A DNA stretch of 64,000 nucleotides from Rhizophagus clarus (Eukaryota; Glomeromycota; Glomeromycetes; Glomerales; Glomeraceae), in NCBI GenBank assembly GCA_015698045.1, contig BLAL01000193.1:434001-498000 (forward strand), written 5' to 3'. This document shows, piece after piece, positions 12,901 to 25,204 of this stretch (positions within the stretch are counted from its first letter, which is position 1; each line of letters opens with the position of its first letter). The notes below the pieces were generated by a model. It saw nothing but the letters and a program-made list of their open reading frames with translations. It ran no database searches and had not been told where the DNA came from. A program made the translations under genes and the position numbers.

Positions 12901-14084
12901 TTAATGAAGTTAAGCAAGATAATAAAAAAAGTGTTGAACAAAATTCTTTTCTTTTTATAAAAATAAAATAATTTTAGTTATAAATATTATTTATATGTAG
13001 TATATGTGTTGTGCGTCAGGTCTCAATTTACATCTGGCGCAATTGACACCTGGCGCACGACATATGTATATTACAGTATGTATTTTGACTTAAAGTATAA
13101 TAAATTTAAATTATAAGAATTATAAATTGGCATTGAAATCATTTGATAAAATAAAATTCTATTTTTTGTTTGAAACTTCTTTAAATCAACTAGAGGGCAC
13201 TCAAGTGATCAGAAAATCAGAAAATTAAAATTTCCAATATTTCTCCACGGAATCCGGCAGAAAAAAATTTTTTTAAGACTGCTGGCAATAAATTCAATGG
13301 TCTGATGAATTAAAGAAAATGAAACCAAGGACTTAAGAGTATAAAAAATATAATTATAAACATTCGTGTCATTTATGGTTGTTATGTAATTCTATGTCCT
13401 AAAAGGTAAATAAAATAATAATCATCAGCTGACAAGTTTATAGTTATTTAAATTATTTAAATAAAGACAAGAAAATTGACAATTATAGAAATAGTATCTA
13501 ATATCATAATAGTTACTGTTCGATAAGAAAAAATGTATTCCCAGTTTTAGATGATTGAATAACTGAATCTTTCGTGATTTATTATTGTTCAAAGCGAAGT
13601 AAAGGACATTATGCCTTTCAAATAACTTTGATATCAATGAAACAGTTTCCAGTTGTTGTAAACTAGAGTGTGAAACTTACATTTCGTGATAAATGTTCAA
13701 CTTAATTTTTTTTAATGAAATGCAATGAATACCAGAGGTGGATGAAAATATATTCAGCGGCCTGAAATGATTGAAGTGTTAAAAATCAAAAATCGGATAG
13801 ATATTATAAGAGAAGTTGATTAAATAGTTCATCTTGTATGGGTACAGAATTTTAAACGGAGTAATTAAAATAAGTAATGTTAATTTGCTAATTTTATTAT
13901 GTATTAAAAACCCTTTTCTTTTCAATATTTTTGTTAAATTTTATTTTCAAATTTACCTTCGGGATGTTATTCAATTTAATGGAATAACTCGATCCAAGTG
14001 CTCAAGATTATATGATGGTTCTATATATTGTGAAAACAGCAATTTAATAATTGCTATCTGAGTAATTAATTATCAACATATTAT
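12901..14084. other. Intergenic, no gene seen
   Basis: AT-rich. A short GC-rich block at about 13010-13065 contains two copies of 'ctggcgca'. An open stretch at 13834-14061 has no recognisable motif. Confidence 0.5.
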
Positions 14085-14620
14085 TTTAGAAGAGTGGATT
14101 AAGATATATTGCAAGTGATCTTATAGATACTCATAGTATTTCTGGAAAATGGACTTATAGATATTTATAGTAATTCTAGAAAAGTTCATAAAAATTTCAA
14201 TCAAACAACATATTATTTATTTTTTTTTTTCATATATAAGTGATTAATGAATAAGCATAAATTCTTCCATTTCAACTTATTGGAGTATCACCTTATGTGG
14301 CACCAAAAGTTTTACATGAACACCGATAGTTGATATTTATTCATTTGGAATTAAGTTCATAGTTGATCAAAAGATCAAGAGGGAATTGAAATTAGAATAT
14401 TAAAGCAAAAATAGACAAACTTTTAAAGAAATATGTAAAACCTGTAAAGTTATATAATAAAAGACATGAAAATAATTTACAAATGATGAATTTCCTAAAT
14501 ATTTATAATGTGAATTACCTATCCTTTCTATTGAAGCTAAAAAAAAGCCACTGTTAGATAATGACGCTTAATATAGAATGTTAAATAAACAAATAAATAA
14601 ACTATCGATCAAAATGATTC
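14085..14620 (+). pseudogene. Relic of a TKL-type protein kinase
   Basis: Scattered pieces of a kinase C-lobe: SGLRYIASDLI followed by a degraded catalytic-loop region (about 14093-14150, partly duplicated at 14147-14180); GVSPYVAPKVLH, equivalent to the G-x-x-P-Y-x-A-P-E activation-segment end (about 14281-14320); and IVDIYSFGI, equivalent to D-I-Y-S-F-G (about 14327-14353). Stops and frame changes interrupt everything and the N-lobe is not visible. The pieces match the kinases at 40.6 and 52.9 kb in order. It is dead. Confidence 0.55.
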
Positions 14621-15195
14621 TACAAAAGATATTTTTGACCTAATTTTATTCAAATGTTAAACAGAAAACAAGGTCCAAATTGTGACTCATTTTATTATGT
14701 TTCATTTAAAGATATGCATTCAGTTCTAATTTTTTAATTTTTATTTTATTAATCAATCTATAAACGAATGTTGCGGGAGATTTAGGATTCACTAAATAAT
14801 TTAATTATATTTTAATATTAATTTAATTACAATAAAACTTTTAATTTCACCCAACGTAGCATTATCTGTTGTTCGAAATATAAAAATGGAAAGGAATAAT
14901 AATATGAGATAACAAATAGTATAAGTTTACTATATATGAAATTTACTAATAACGTCTAACACCACTTACTAATAAAAGAAAAAAAAAATCTAATTTTTCA
15001 TTGAAGAATTATGTGGCGAGATGACTGACGAGCTCTGGAATAGTCACATGATCATGACTGTGTACGAAGTCGATCATTAGCCTTAAAAGTTTATGAAAAG
15101 TGTAACAAACTGTATTATAATTGTGTCACAAACATACGGTACAAAAGAACTATCAAACAAATAAAAAAAAAAAAAAAATCGTAATATTATTACAA
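14621..15195. other. Upstream region of the Sel1 gene
   Basis: AT-rich spacer. It ends with an A-rich leader just before the ATG at 15196. No other gene is visible. Confidence 0.5.
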
Positions 15196-17481
15196 ATGTT
15201 TCCAACAATAGATGATGAGATTTTTTTAAAAGAATTTTTAAAAGAGTTTTATCGTCAAATTATAAGAATAGAAAATTATAAAAATTTTGAAAACATTTTA
15301 ATAGAATGGATACGAGAATATCTTAATGATAATGAAAAAAATCCAAAAAGAATTTTCTTATTAATGAAAATTCATAAAGAGAGTGAAAATTGGTTTTCAA
15401 GTTTAATAGGATTTTTTTATGAACATAATATACGTGATATAAATAATATTGAAGGTATTGCTACTAATGATGAAATCATTTTTAATGATAAAGATGAAAC
15501 TTTAAAATTTTATTTATTATCAATTAATAATTACTATGAAAGAATTGAAAATCATAATAAAAAATTACTTTCTATGTATCAATTATTTAATATCATTATT
15601 TCAAAATTTTTATTATCATTTTATTATTATAAGGATATTATCTTAAATAAAAGAGATGATTTGATTACGAAGGAATTTGAATATTCGAAAGATTTAGAAC
15701 CTGTAATGTCTTATAATCATTTTGAAAATTTTGATGGATTAGTAATTAATCTTTGTAAAGATCAATCAAAAGTTATAGAAAAATATTTTGAGTTACTTGA
15801 TAATAGTGGTTTTAATGAAATTCAAATAAATGATGATGATAAGAAGGAGTTATCAGAACTGAATAGTTTAGGCTACTGTTTTCAATATGGAATAGGAGAA
15901 AAGAAGGATTATCTTAAAGCATTCGAATTTTATTTAAAATCAGCAGAAGGAGGAAATCCCGTTGCACAAAATAATTTAGGTTATTGTTATCAAAATGGAA
16001 TTGGAATAATAAAAGATGAAAAGAAAGCATTTGAATGGTATTTAAAAGCGGCTAAAGACGGAGATTTATACGCACAATATAATTTGGGTATTTGTTATCA
16101 AGTTGGGATAGGAATAGATAAAGATGATAAAAAAGCTTTTGAGTGGTATCTAAAATCTGCTGAGGGTGATTATTTATATGCACAATATAAATTAGGGAAT
16201 TATTACCAAGATGGAATTGGAATAATTAAAGATAAGAATAAAGCATTTGAATGGTATATAAAAGTTGCTAAAAGAGGAGATTCAAATGCACAAGTTCGTG
16301 TAGGTTATTATTATCAAAATGGAATTGGAATACCCAAAGATGAAAATAAAGCATTTGAATGGTATATGAAAGCTGCTAAAGGAGGAAATGCAGACGCGGA
16401 ATATAATGTGGGTAGTTGTTATAAGTATGGAGTTGGGGTACCTAAAGAAAAGAATAAAGCATTTGAATGGTATATGAAAGCTGCTATAGGAGGAAATGCA
16501 AATGCCCAAACTGATATAGGTCGCTATTATCATCGTAAAACTGATTTAGAAAAGGCTGTTCACTGGTATGACAAAGCAGCAGAAAATGGAAATGAAATAG
16601 CACAGTTTGCTTTAGGTAAATTTTACGAATATGGAATAGGTGTTGAAAAGAATGAAACTATTGCATTTGAATATTATAAGAAATCAGCTGAAAATGGATG
16701 TCCGGGTGCTCAAACTAATCTTGGGTTCCTATATAATTGTGGTAAAGGAGTTAAAAAAGATTTAAAAAAGGCTGTTTATTGGTATAATGAAGCAGCAGCA
16801 AATGGAGAGAAATTTGCTTTACTTAATTTAGGCGAATGTTATGAAATAGGAGCTGGTGTGGATAAAGATGAAGTTAAAGCATTTGAATGTTATAGTAAAT
16901 CTGCTGAATATGGGTGTATAGACGGAAAATTCATACTTGGTTATTTCTACGTAAATGGTATTGGAACTGATGTTAATAAAGAAAAAGGATTTAAATTATA
17001 TAATGCAGCAGCTGGTAAAAATGTATTGAATAATTTAGAAGAAAATGTTGAAGAAATAAATGAATTTGATGAAGCTAATTATTGGTATCATAAAGCGGCA
17101 GAAAATGATAATAGCTTCGCTTTATATAAATTAGGTGAGTTACATGAATTAGGTGGGTCTCTTCAAAATGAAAGACGAGCATTTGAATTTTATAAAAAAT
17201 CAGCTGAAAAAGGGTTTATCGCTGCTTACTATAAACTTGGATATTTTTATAAATATGGAAATGAAGTTGAAATTAATCTTGAAAAGGCATTTAATTCATA
17301 TGAAATTGCTGCAAATGGAGGAAATGTTGATGCACAACGAAGTCTTGCGTCTTTATATGAAAAAGGTGAAGGAATTGAAAAAAATATAGATAAAGCTATT
17401 TATTGGTATAATAAAGCTACAGAAAATGGATGTTTAAAATCTAAAGAAAGTTTGAAATTTTTATTAAAACAAGATGATTAA
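15196..17481 (+). CDS. Sel1-repeat (SLR, TPR-like) protein
   Basis: Single exon. An upstream in-frame ATG at 15121 would add 25 lysine-rich residues encoded partly by a poly-A tract, so the ATG at 15196 (MFPTIDDEIF, 761 residues) is the better start. The first 215 residues are helical and rich in Ile, Asn and Lys, with no domain I recognise. From about residue 217 to the end there are about fifteen Sel1-like repeats of 36 residues: A-x-x-x-L-G-x-x-Y, then G-x-G-x-x-K-D, then K-A-F-E-W-Y-x-K-A-A. Repeats 2-6 are almost identical in places, a sign of recent internal duplication. Repeats 7 and 12 are short or degraded. Sel1 proteins act as scaffolds for protein complexes. In related fungi such repeats are often fused to a kinase, but there is no kinase domain here. 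Partners are unknown. Confidence 0.9.
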   Translation: MFPTIDDEIFLKEFLKEFYRQIIRIENYKNFENILIEWIREYLNDNEKNPKRIFLLMKIHKESENWFSSLIGFFYEHNIRDINNIEGIATNDEIIFNDKDETLKFYLLSINNYYERIENHNKKLLSMYQLFNIIISKFLLSFYYYKDIILNKRDDLITKEFEYSKDLEPVMSYNHFENFDGLVINLCKDQSKVIEKYFELLDNSGFNEIQINDDDKKELSELNSLGYCFQYGIGEKKDYLKAFEFYLKSAEGGNPVAQNNLGYCYQNGIGIIKDEKKAFEWYLKAAKDGDLYAQYNLGICYQVGIGIDKDDKKAFEWYLKSAEGDYLYAQYKLGNYYQDGIGIIKDKNKAFEWYIKVAKRGDSNAQVRVGYYYQNGIGIPKDENKAFEWYMKAAKGGNADAEYNVGSCYKYGVGVPKEKNKAFEWYMKAAIGGNANAQTDIGRYYHRKTDLEKAVHWYDKAAENGNEIAQFALGKFYEYGIGVEKNETIAFEYYKKSAENGCPGAQTNLGFLYNCGKGVKKDLKKAVYWYNEAAANGEKFALLNLGECYEIGAGVDKDEVKAFECYSKSAEYGCIDGKFILGYFYVNGIGTDVNKEKGFKLYNAAAGKNVLNNLEENVEEINEFDEANYWYHKAAENDNSFALYKLGELHELGGSLQNERRAFEFYKKSAEKGFIAAYYKLGYFYKYGNEVEINLEKAFNSYEIAANGGNVDAQRSLASLYEKGEGIEKNIDKAIYWYNKATENGCLKSKESLKFLLKQDD

Positions 17482-18590
17482 ATTTTATTATTAGAGGATT
17501 TAAAAAGTTCAGAAAGAATCTTTTGAAATAAATCACTCAATGTCAATTTAAATTTGTTATTTAGTGAAATTAACGAGAATAATTTTAAATAGAAAGTTGT
17601 AGAAAAAAAATAAAAAAAATAAAAAAATAAACAAACAATTAAAAAAAATGAATATGATATAAAAAAAATAACTAGATAAAAGAATCTTTTATTTAAATGT
17701 TGTACTGCTGTAGATAATATACCGCAAATATATAAAATGTATATATAATACACGTAGAAAAGGATTGATACATACAAACACACAAGCATCTTTTCTAATA
17801 ATTCCTGTGATGAGACACATGAAGTTGCAAAACTCTTTTCCATCGCTGCAAATAAAAATATATACGTATATTTGGCTTTCATGATTTTCTTTCACTTCGC
17901 ATACAGGCCTAATAACAAAAGGTTACACTTTGAAAGAGGACATTAAAAATGTTTTCCAGATTATTATCTTGCAGTTCTTTGAAAATCAAATAAAGAATAT
18001 CTTCGTTCAATTCGATCGTTTTTTATTAAAAAAATAATTTAGTTGAGTGCTCAAATGACAATATTTATACAATTTATTTCGTGCAGAAAGACAATGTAGG
18101 GTTACAGATGATTAGCCGGTAACCTTTCAAACTTTGATGCATACTTTTCTTCGTACAGGCTATCAGAAAAAAAAAATTCAAGCTTCAGTAATAATAAACA
18201 CTTACTCTGATACATTTCCGTAGAAAAAAATCTTTTTCCTTTGGTATTTTTCAAAAGCAAGCGTTTTGTTATTCTTAAGTAATTGTATATTCTTTTAAAA
18301 ATTTTAATTAAAAACATGGGATAAAATACAAAGAAAATTCCCAAATTTGAATTTTCTATGAGAATATAAAGAATATAAAGTTGAATATACGCATTATGTA
18401 TCACATGGTGTAATATATAATTTTGGTTTACTGTTACGGAAAGTAAAATATGACTTTGTATTTATAAGAATTATAAATATTTTATGGATTCGTTAAACCA
18501 TAGTAAATATGGTAAATGTTATAACAGATAAAGAGGATAACGAAATTTATTGACAATAAAGAGTATATTACATAAAGAACAATTCGTCGA
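17482..18590. other. Intergenic between convergent genes
   Basis: 3' flanks of the Sel1 gene (plus) and the F-box gene (minus). Open stretches on the minus strand are Phe/Tyr/Ile-rich translations of AT-rich DNA with no motif. Confidence 0.5.
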
Positions 18591-20057
18591 TTAACTATTT
18601 TCTTGAACCCATTCAAAATCTTCGAAATTATAACTTTCATCCAGATAATGATTATGGTGGTGATATTTTTTAACAATTCCTTGTGTTATATATTCTCCTA
18701 CTATTTCATAATATTTCAATCCGTTATAAACTCCCCAATTACTATCTTGAATGGTTTGTAAAAGCATAGAACTTTTACCTTTCCAATTATCAAGGAATAA
18801 CTTTAAAGATTCTGATTTAGGTGCTTCAAAAAAATGGAATTTAAATTTAAACAAATTAGTTGGTGATGAACTAACCAAAATTTCAAACAAATAATCCCAA
18901 TTGAATATTTGGTCACTATCGCTCCAAAAAATTGTATTATCAACGATAATATATAATCCATTTAAATATTGACAATTGGTTAATAAATTTTTAAATTCTA
19001 AAATATTACAATTTCTAACCACTAATTTAAGATATTCGAGGTTTGGACAATTTTTATAAATAATTTGAATAATTCTTTCATTATCAACCTCTTTATGAAG
19101 CACACAATCAATATTTACTTCAATAAGATTTCTATTTGTAGTTTCAATTAAACTTGTTAAAGATTTGATTGGAATTCCTCTAGCTTTTAAGATTTGTAAA
19201 GATGGTAAGGATACTTTCTCTAAATAATTCCATGTCATTATTTCAATAGCATTGTCACCTAATTCTAATGTAACCAAATTATTAAAGGATGAAAGAATTT
19301 TGGTGGTAGGTTGTTTAATCATCTTAAAATTTTGTATAGTATCTGCATGTTTAATCAACGATTTTTCAAGAATTTTGCAAAATTGTTCATCAGTTTTTAA
19401 ATACCCCTTGGTTAGTAAACTAACATTAAATAATTTTTTGGAACTTTCAACTAATTTAATAATTCTATAATTGTTGTTATCCTCTCCAATAATAAGTTCT
19501 AATTCTTTAATTGGTTTGCATAATTCTGTTAATCCGAACAAAATATCATCATTTATGCAAGTATTACAGCTAAGAAATTCCAGCTCTGAAAAACAATACT
19601 TGGCTCCAGGAATAAGTTGTATTTGATAATTAAATTGATAAGGTATATAAAGATGCGTAAACCTAGTATCTTTATTGATAAAAAGATAAGTTATTTCTTT
19701 CTCAACAATTAAGATTACACTATCATCTTTACAAATAGTTTTGATCAGTTCAATTAATTCATTAAAATTTAAATGTCTACAGAGGCTAATGTAATTAAAA
19801 AAAGGTTTTTGATATTTTGTCAAAATATTAATTTCTTGACTTGATAAATTATTTCTTGACTCATCTGATAAATGTGAAATTATTACATTTAATAATAATT
19901 CTTTTCTTTCCAAATATTTCCAAGGGTTCTTCCATAAAATTGGAATAATTGTTTCACACCAATTTTTATTAACTGTAAGGGATGAAATAAGGGTTTCCTT
20001 ATCGTTTCGTAATTCTTGAAAAATTAAGTAAAGAATATCTTTGTTTAATTTGTACAT
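18591..20057 (-). CDS. F-box protein with leucine-rich repeats
   Basis: Single exon of 488 residues. The first 45 residues form an F-box-like module: L-N-K-D-I-L-Y-L-I-F-Q-E-L, then SLTVNKNWCETIIPILWKNP. F-box proteins are substrate receptors of SCF ubiquitin ligases, binding SKP1 through this segment. The rest is irregular Leu/Ile/Asn-rich sequence with degenerate leucine-rich repeats, likely a solenoid for target binding. The start is the only Met before the F-box. Length and layout match the second F-box gene at 47868-49325, with conserved KNWCET/KLWCET and PILWKNPW, so the two are paralogues of an expanded family. The target is unknown. Confidence 0.88.
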   Translation of the reverse strand: MYKLNKDILYLIFQELRNDKETLISSLTVNKNWCETIIPILWKNPWKYLERKELLLNVIISHLSDESRNNLSSQEINILTKYQKPFFNYISLCRHLNFNELIELIKTICKDDSVILIVEKEITYLFINKDTRFTHLYIPYQFNYQIQLIPGAKYCFSELEFLSCNTCINDDILFGLTELCKPIKELELIIGEDNNNYRIIKLVESSKKLFNVSLLTKGYLKTDEQFCKILEKSLIKHADTIQNFKMIKQPTTKILSSFNNLVTLELGDNAIEIMTWNYLEKVSLPSLQILKARGIPIKSLTSLIETTNRNLIEVNIDCVLHKEVDNERIIQIIYKNCPNLEYLKLVVRNCNILEFKNLLTNCQYLNGLYIIVDNTIFWSDSDQIFNWDYLFEILVSSSPTNLFKFKFHFFEAPKSESLKLFLDNWKGKSSMLLQTIQDSNWGVYNGLKYYEIVGEYITQGIVKKYHHHNHYLDESYNFEDFEWVQENS

Positions 20058-21190
20058 GGTTAAAGGCGCATTTGATCATCGCAAATGACACAATATTTAT
20101 GTCATGCATGTCGTACAACGGGCATTTGTGTACCATATATCACGTGACAATTTGTAATTATCGATTTTTTTATACCTCGAGAAATTACTCTTTCGGTAGT
20201 AATAAAAAAGCAATTAATACACGTTAACTAATATATCGTAGTATATAATAGAATTGATAAGAAAAAATATACATACTAAGCCATGTCATAAATTCTGATA
20301 TAATGATCCGTTAATATTGCATTGTTAATAATCGTAAAATCTTTATCAAAATTTTATTAGAATGTAATAACCCAACTTCGTAATAATATCTCATATTTAG
20401 TAAAGTATATAAATTTGAAAACTCTATCAATTCTTGCGTTGCACTAGATTATTAAACTATAGAAATCGAAATTTCGTTAATAACGAGTTTTATGCCTTAA
20501 TTATTAAACCTTTGAATGTAAAAGTCTATGAACTTTTAATATGTAGTTTATGCCAGTTTATAAAATATTAGATATCTTGAATCAATTGTTCCATAGAGGC
20601 CATTAAAAATACCTACACGAACGTTAATAATGTTGTGAATGGTATTAAAATTCAATTAAAATCACACGTTTTCAATACAAACGTTTTAAAATATCGGTCG
20701 TCACTATGATGTCAAAATCACAAATTCTTAAATTTTTGAAGCAAAACTTACAAATTAATTGTAATATTCGAATTATTTAGACAAAATATATTGTCTCTAA
20801 TTCATTTGCTAATTTAAAATGTTAACAGGTGGAAATAAATCTCTTATAGTTTGTAATCTATAGAAACATTTTCTGATCAACAACCGGTTAAATGATTAAA
20901 GAAATGAAATTAATAAAATTTTAAAAATACGTTAAAATTACACATTGAGAAATCGCATATACACGATACACGAATACTACTTCTTGGACATTTGTAACTG
21001 GATATATCTGTTTATTAAATTTGTAAATTCAGAAATCCTATAAATCATTAATATTACCTAATTTTCGTTAACAAATTTTTTTAGTTGTCTTCGTTAAAAA
21101 CTACAATAACAAAAATTTTTACTAATCGTTTTGAAAATTTGCTACTTTTCACTATTACCGTATATACTCCGGCCCTGCCACAAAGGGACT
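20058..21190. other. Upstream region of the F-box gene and spacer
   Basis: AT-rich. A CACGTGAC word at about 20142-20149 lies about 90 bp upstream of the minus-strand F-box start and could be a bHLH-type site (inference). No other gene is visible. Confidence 0.4.
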
Positions 21191-21475
21191 TCCTAAGAAG
21201 TGCACTATGCTCCACCCTGCAATTTCGCATAGCACCATGCCGGCCCACAACCAACCGGTCCTATCGCAGGACTGCAGCAACAAACTGGTACCCACGAGCT
21301 TACTAAAAGCAAGCGCCTATGCTCCAACCCTCGCATAGTACTATACCGCTCCGATAAATTCCCAACCAGCCCTACTGTGAGACTGCAGCAAAGCTGGTAC
21401 CCACAGGCTTACAAAGTAAGCACGCTATGCTCCCACCCATGCATAGCGTCATGCTGCTCCATCAAAAGTCCCAAT
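21191..21475. repeat. GC-rich tandem repeat, about 2.5 units of about 110 bp
   Basis: An island of higher GC. 'tatgctcc' recurs at 21206, 21318 and 21426, and 'gactgcagcaa' at 21270 and 21381. Each unit also carries 'ctggtacccac' and an inverted 'tatgc...gcata' pair. Composition differs sharply from both flanks, so it probably came in as part of a transposable or satellite element. No coding capacity is seen. Confidence 0.65.
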
Positions 21476-22358
21476 AAATAAGAAAAGCGGAAAGAGAAGA
21501 TATAAAGGAAAAAAAGAAAGGTAAAAATGGAAAAAACTAAATTGAAGATAACGTGCCCACCCTCCCTCCTAAATAAAAGAAAAGGAATAAAATAACATAA
21601 AAACGAAATAATGAACGATAAAAACAATAAAATAGAAAAAGTAGAACAGTAAACAGAAAAAAAATGAAAATAAAAATAAATAAACTATACTATAAAATAA
21701 GTGAAAAAGAAATTTTTCTTTTAAAATAAAATTTTCTTAAAAATAAAATTTCTTTGATATTTTTTCGTTTATTTTTTTTTTTCGTATTTTTTTTTTTTTT
21801 ACGAAAAAATGGAGAGGGAAAATAGGCTTTTTTATATAATTTTATGTTATACAAAACTAGAATAAAAAAATTGCTTATACTCCGTCATATTAAATCATAG
21901 TAAACACATGAAAATTCGCAATGACTCATATTGAAGTTTACACCAATAAATTAAATGACTCATCAAAATTATATTTACGATGGCTCATCTTAAACTTTCA
22001 CATGATTACTAATAGATTTGTATTATTATTAATTATTATTATCTTTTTTAATTATATTACTAATTTTACTAATTTTTTTGTCATATTTTCCAATAATTAT
22101 TTTAACTAATATATGGTTTCAGTAAAGTATATCAAGGATCTATTCAGTCATAACTAGTCAGGTGTGATATCAGTTCATCAGTTCACAGCAATAAGAAACT
22201 ACATACGCCTGTATTTTTTTTTCATATAATGATGCGTGAGTAATATTACACGAAATTCAAACTACTTGCTTTTGTATTAAATATATTCAATCGTAGATAC
22301 CTTCAATCCTTAAATCTTAAATAACATTGTTATACTACTGGTAATTGAAAGGTTTAAA
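21476..22358. other. Intergenic, no gene seen
   Basis: Purine-rich, then AT-rich spacer with poly-T tracts near 21770-21800. Nothing else found. Confidence 0.5.
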
Positions 22359-23505
22359 ATGTCACGACTTAATGCTGATTTGCCTCAATATTTAGATGAT
22401 GATGAAAAAACGCTTTTTAGTCAATCACCTTTAGTGTATAATTTCTATCAAGATTTTACGAAGTATTACTAATGCAGGCAAATATGCCTGCAAAGTTTTT
22501 AGATTTAAATTATTACATAATTAGCAATTAAAATTATTAGAATATTAAACTAGGATCCTTCAAGTATATTATAATAAAATTGATATTTATTATGAAAGTT
22601 ACATTTATCAGTTATCACGAAGACGAGATTATTTAGACGAAATAGATGATGATGATAATAGGGATAATAATGCCAATAATAAGAGAAAACAAAGAAGAAA
22701 TAATAGTAATAATGAAACTTTTCAATTTATTTTAGAATTCAGTGCCATCAACATACTCATCAATTACATAATTCAAATGTAATTTTTCCAAACTCCCTTA
22801 TACCTGAAAATCTTATTCCATATTTTATTTTCTCTCAATTTTTTTTTCAAAACAAATCGAAATTATCGCACAAAATACAAATACTATGTATACTATCAAA
22901 TTACAAAAAGTAGCAATTTATCTAAAGAGAATCGCAAGTGGATAGAATTAATAGCTGATGAATTAAAGGCATGGCTTGTTCTTGTAATATATATGGGCAT
23001 TTTTAAATTCCCGTCTGTGGAAGATTATTGGATATGTAAAACTGTTAATAAATTTAATTATTTTAAAATTTTATACTAAATTATTTTAAATAATTTTTAC
23101 ATAAAACGATATTTACATATTTTCGGACATAACACAACAAACCAATATTTTTTCCAAGATTGAACCGTTAGCTTCACATATTCGTAATATATCTAAGAAA
23201 TTCTATCTTCCTGTATCCAATATTGCAATCGATGAGATGATAATACGATTTTCTGGGCGAAGCGCTTATTTATTTCGAATAAAGAATAAGTCAACTCAAG
23301 AAGGCTACAAAATATTATCATTATGTGAATCGGGTTACACATATACCTTTATGTTTACATCAAGAGTCGAATCTTCTAATGTTATTCCTATTGCTAATGG
23401 TAATAAAATTTGTGCCGAAGTGTATCATTTAGTTAGCTATGGCAAGCCATCTAAGACAAAAGTGTGTCATATTTTGCAGCAGGTGCGCTTATTTTTAGGC
23501 GCCTG
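22359..23505 (+). pseudogene. piggyBac-type DDE transposase relic
   Basis: An ATG at 22359 opens MSRLNADLPQYLDDDEKTLF before a stop. An Asp/Asn-rich stretch follows (about 22620-22720). Then come the diagnostic blocks of the DDE_Tnp_1_7 family: ELKAWLVLVIYMGIFKFPS followed by DYW (about 22950-23035), and from 23219 IAIDEMIIRFSGRS with KNKSTQEGYKILSLCESGYT. The conserved D-E-M-x-x-x-F-x-G-R-S carries one of the catalytic acidic residues. Several frameshifts and stops separate the blocks. The C-terminal third is missing: the reading frame runs into a GC-rich hairpin repeat at 23477. Terminal inverted repeats and TTAA target sites were not found. Confidence 0.8.
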
Positions 23506-23622
23506 ATGCGCTAAGTGCGGCAGGATGCGCCTATTTTTAGGCGCCTGAGTGCGGCAGGTGCGCCAGTTTTTAGGCGCCTGATGCGCAGGATGCGGCAGAT
23601 TGCGGCAGGTGCGCCTGTTTTT
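23477..23622. repeat. GC-rich hairpin-forming repeat cluster
   Basis: Four or five short units with the pattern gcaggtgcgcc, then 'tatttttagg', then cgcctgatgcg. Each unit can fold back (ggcgcc arms around a T-rich loop). It replaces the 3' part of the piggyBac frame and is far richer in GC than its surroundings. Open frames across it on both strands are translation of the repeat, not genes. Confidence 0.7.
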
Positions 23623-25204
23623 TTGTTCTTTTTCGATCATAGGCTTTTTTTTGGAAATAAACATTCACTGAGCTTTTGGCATAGATCTACATACATTGCC
23701 AAATTAATTTTATAATCTGATAAAAATAGTAAAGTTTAGTTTTTTTGGTTCGAACCTATTCCACTGGATCGGATATTGTTCTATTTTTGAAATTATCACT
23801 CGTTGGTCTAATTCCCGGCCAGACTTGTGGTTTAAGTGATGACCTCTTTCCATCCCGCCTTCTTTAAAACTTTTTCTTTCTTTTCATTTAGTAATATATT
23901 CATGTACTGTATAATATTAATTTCAATGAATATACAATTATCATACAAGGATTCTTTTTCAATTGTCATTTTTGAAACATTAATGTAAATATTTTTTTTT
24001 ATTGTTCCTAAACAAATCAGTTTTATTAGCAGTCAAATTGACCTTAAAATTTGGTAAATTGCAAGTAAAAAATGGTGAGGTTTTATAATTTTTTTTTTAT
24101 TCAACTAAACCTGAAACCAACTAAACTCTATATGTTGGTTTTGAGATAGCATGAGTATGAACTGAAAGGAAGGTTTTTGTGAAGGTTTTCTGATATGTTA
24201 TTTACTTAGTTATTATAATGCTATTTTAAAATGTGAACAATAATTTTAGTTTATTTCAAATATTAATCTTATGTACTGTTTAAATTTTCATGATTTATTT
24301 GTGAACATAAAGAATTAGTCTTTCCTAATTAATGATACCTTAATCTTAAAGTTTATTAACAAAAATAGAAATAATTGCATAATATTTTTATAGATCACTA
24401 ATTATTTCTTAGAATTGTAGCTACTACACTAACTGTTTTTTTATAAAAATTTATTCCAAAACCTTCTTCATCCTCTTCTAATGGATCAACCATTGATCAT
24501 AAAGACTGATACTGTTCGTCTGTCAATATATTTATCTTGTGTATGAGGTGGAATGGAATTATGTGAAAATGAATCGTGATGGTAAGTGTAAATCGTTATT
24601 GTATTATTTTTTTTCCCCAGTTGCTAATACTTCCGTAATTATACTATAGGTTCGAAATTTCTTAATCTCTGAGAAGTTCTCTTTCGAGAAATAATGTTTT
24701 ATATAGTCTGTGTGTTTGAAAGAGATATAGATAGACAAAATTCTGTAAATATAGGTGGGGATAATTTATTTTGAAAATTTAGTATAGTAAAAGCTGTGGG
24801 GGGGTGAGAATCGCATAATTAGCAATAGAAGTATAAACAAATTAGTTATAGATACTTTTTCATAAATGTAAGAGAGCAAAGAAATAACTTGATGCTGGGA
24901 TTCGCATTAAATGGCCTAGGATCCGCGTACTCCCTCCCTCTTTGATAGCATCATACATTTCGCTTGCTACCTCTGATTCGCTATATAACTGAAAAATAAT
25001 TAATAAAGCTTCATCCACTACATTTGCATCAACTTTGTAAAAAATCTTTACATCATGTGTCTATCATAAATTCATAATAGTAGGTTCGCAATTATCGATT
25101 GAAATCATGTGTTCAAAATCAGATGTGTAACTATCAGATTTGCCTTAAATGTCAAGTGGCTTCGCAATTATTTTTTCTACCCGAGACGCGTAAATTCATG
25201 ATTA
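23623..25204. other. Intergenic, no gene seen
   Basis: AT-rich. 'ggttcgaacc' at about 23746 resembles a tRNA T-loop, but there are no matching tRNA arms around it. No coding motif. Confidence 0.5.

Noticed and set aside
15121-15195. Upstream ATG of the Sel1 gene
   Set aside because: It would encode a Lys run from a poly-A leader; the ATG at 15196 starts the protein-like sequence.
16282-16533. Minus-strand open frame inside the Sel1 gene
   Set aside because: Shadow of the repeated Sel1 coding sequence.
23467-23715. Open frames on both strands across the GC-rich hairpin repeats
   Set aside because: Both are translations of the repeat unit, with no conserved motif.
23740-23760. tRNA T-loop-like word ggttcgaacc
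   Set aside because: No acceptor stem, D arm or anticodon arm can be built around it.
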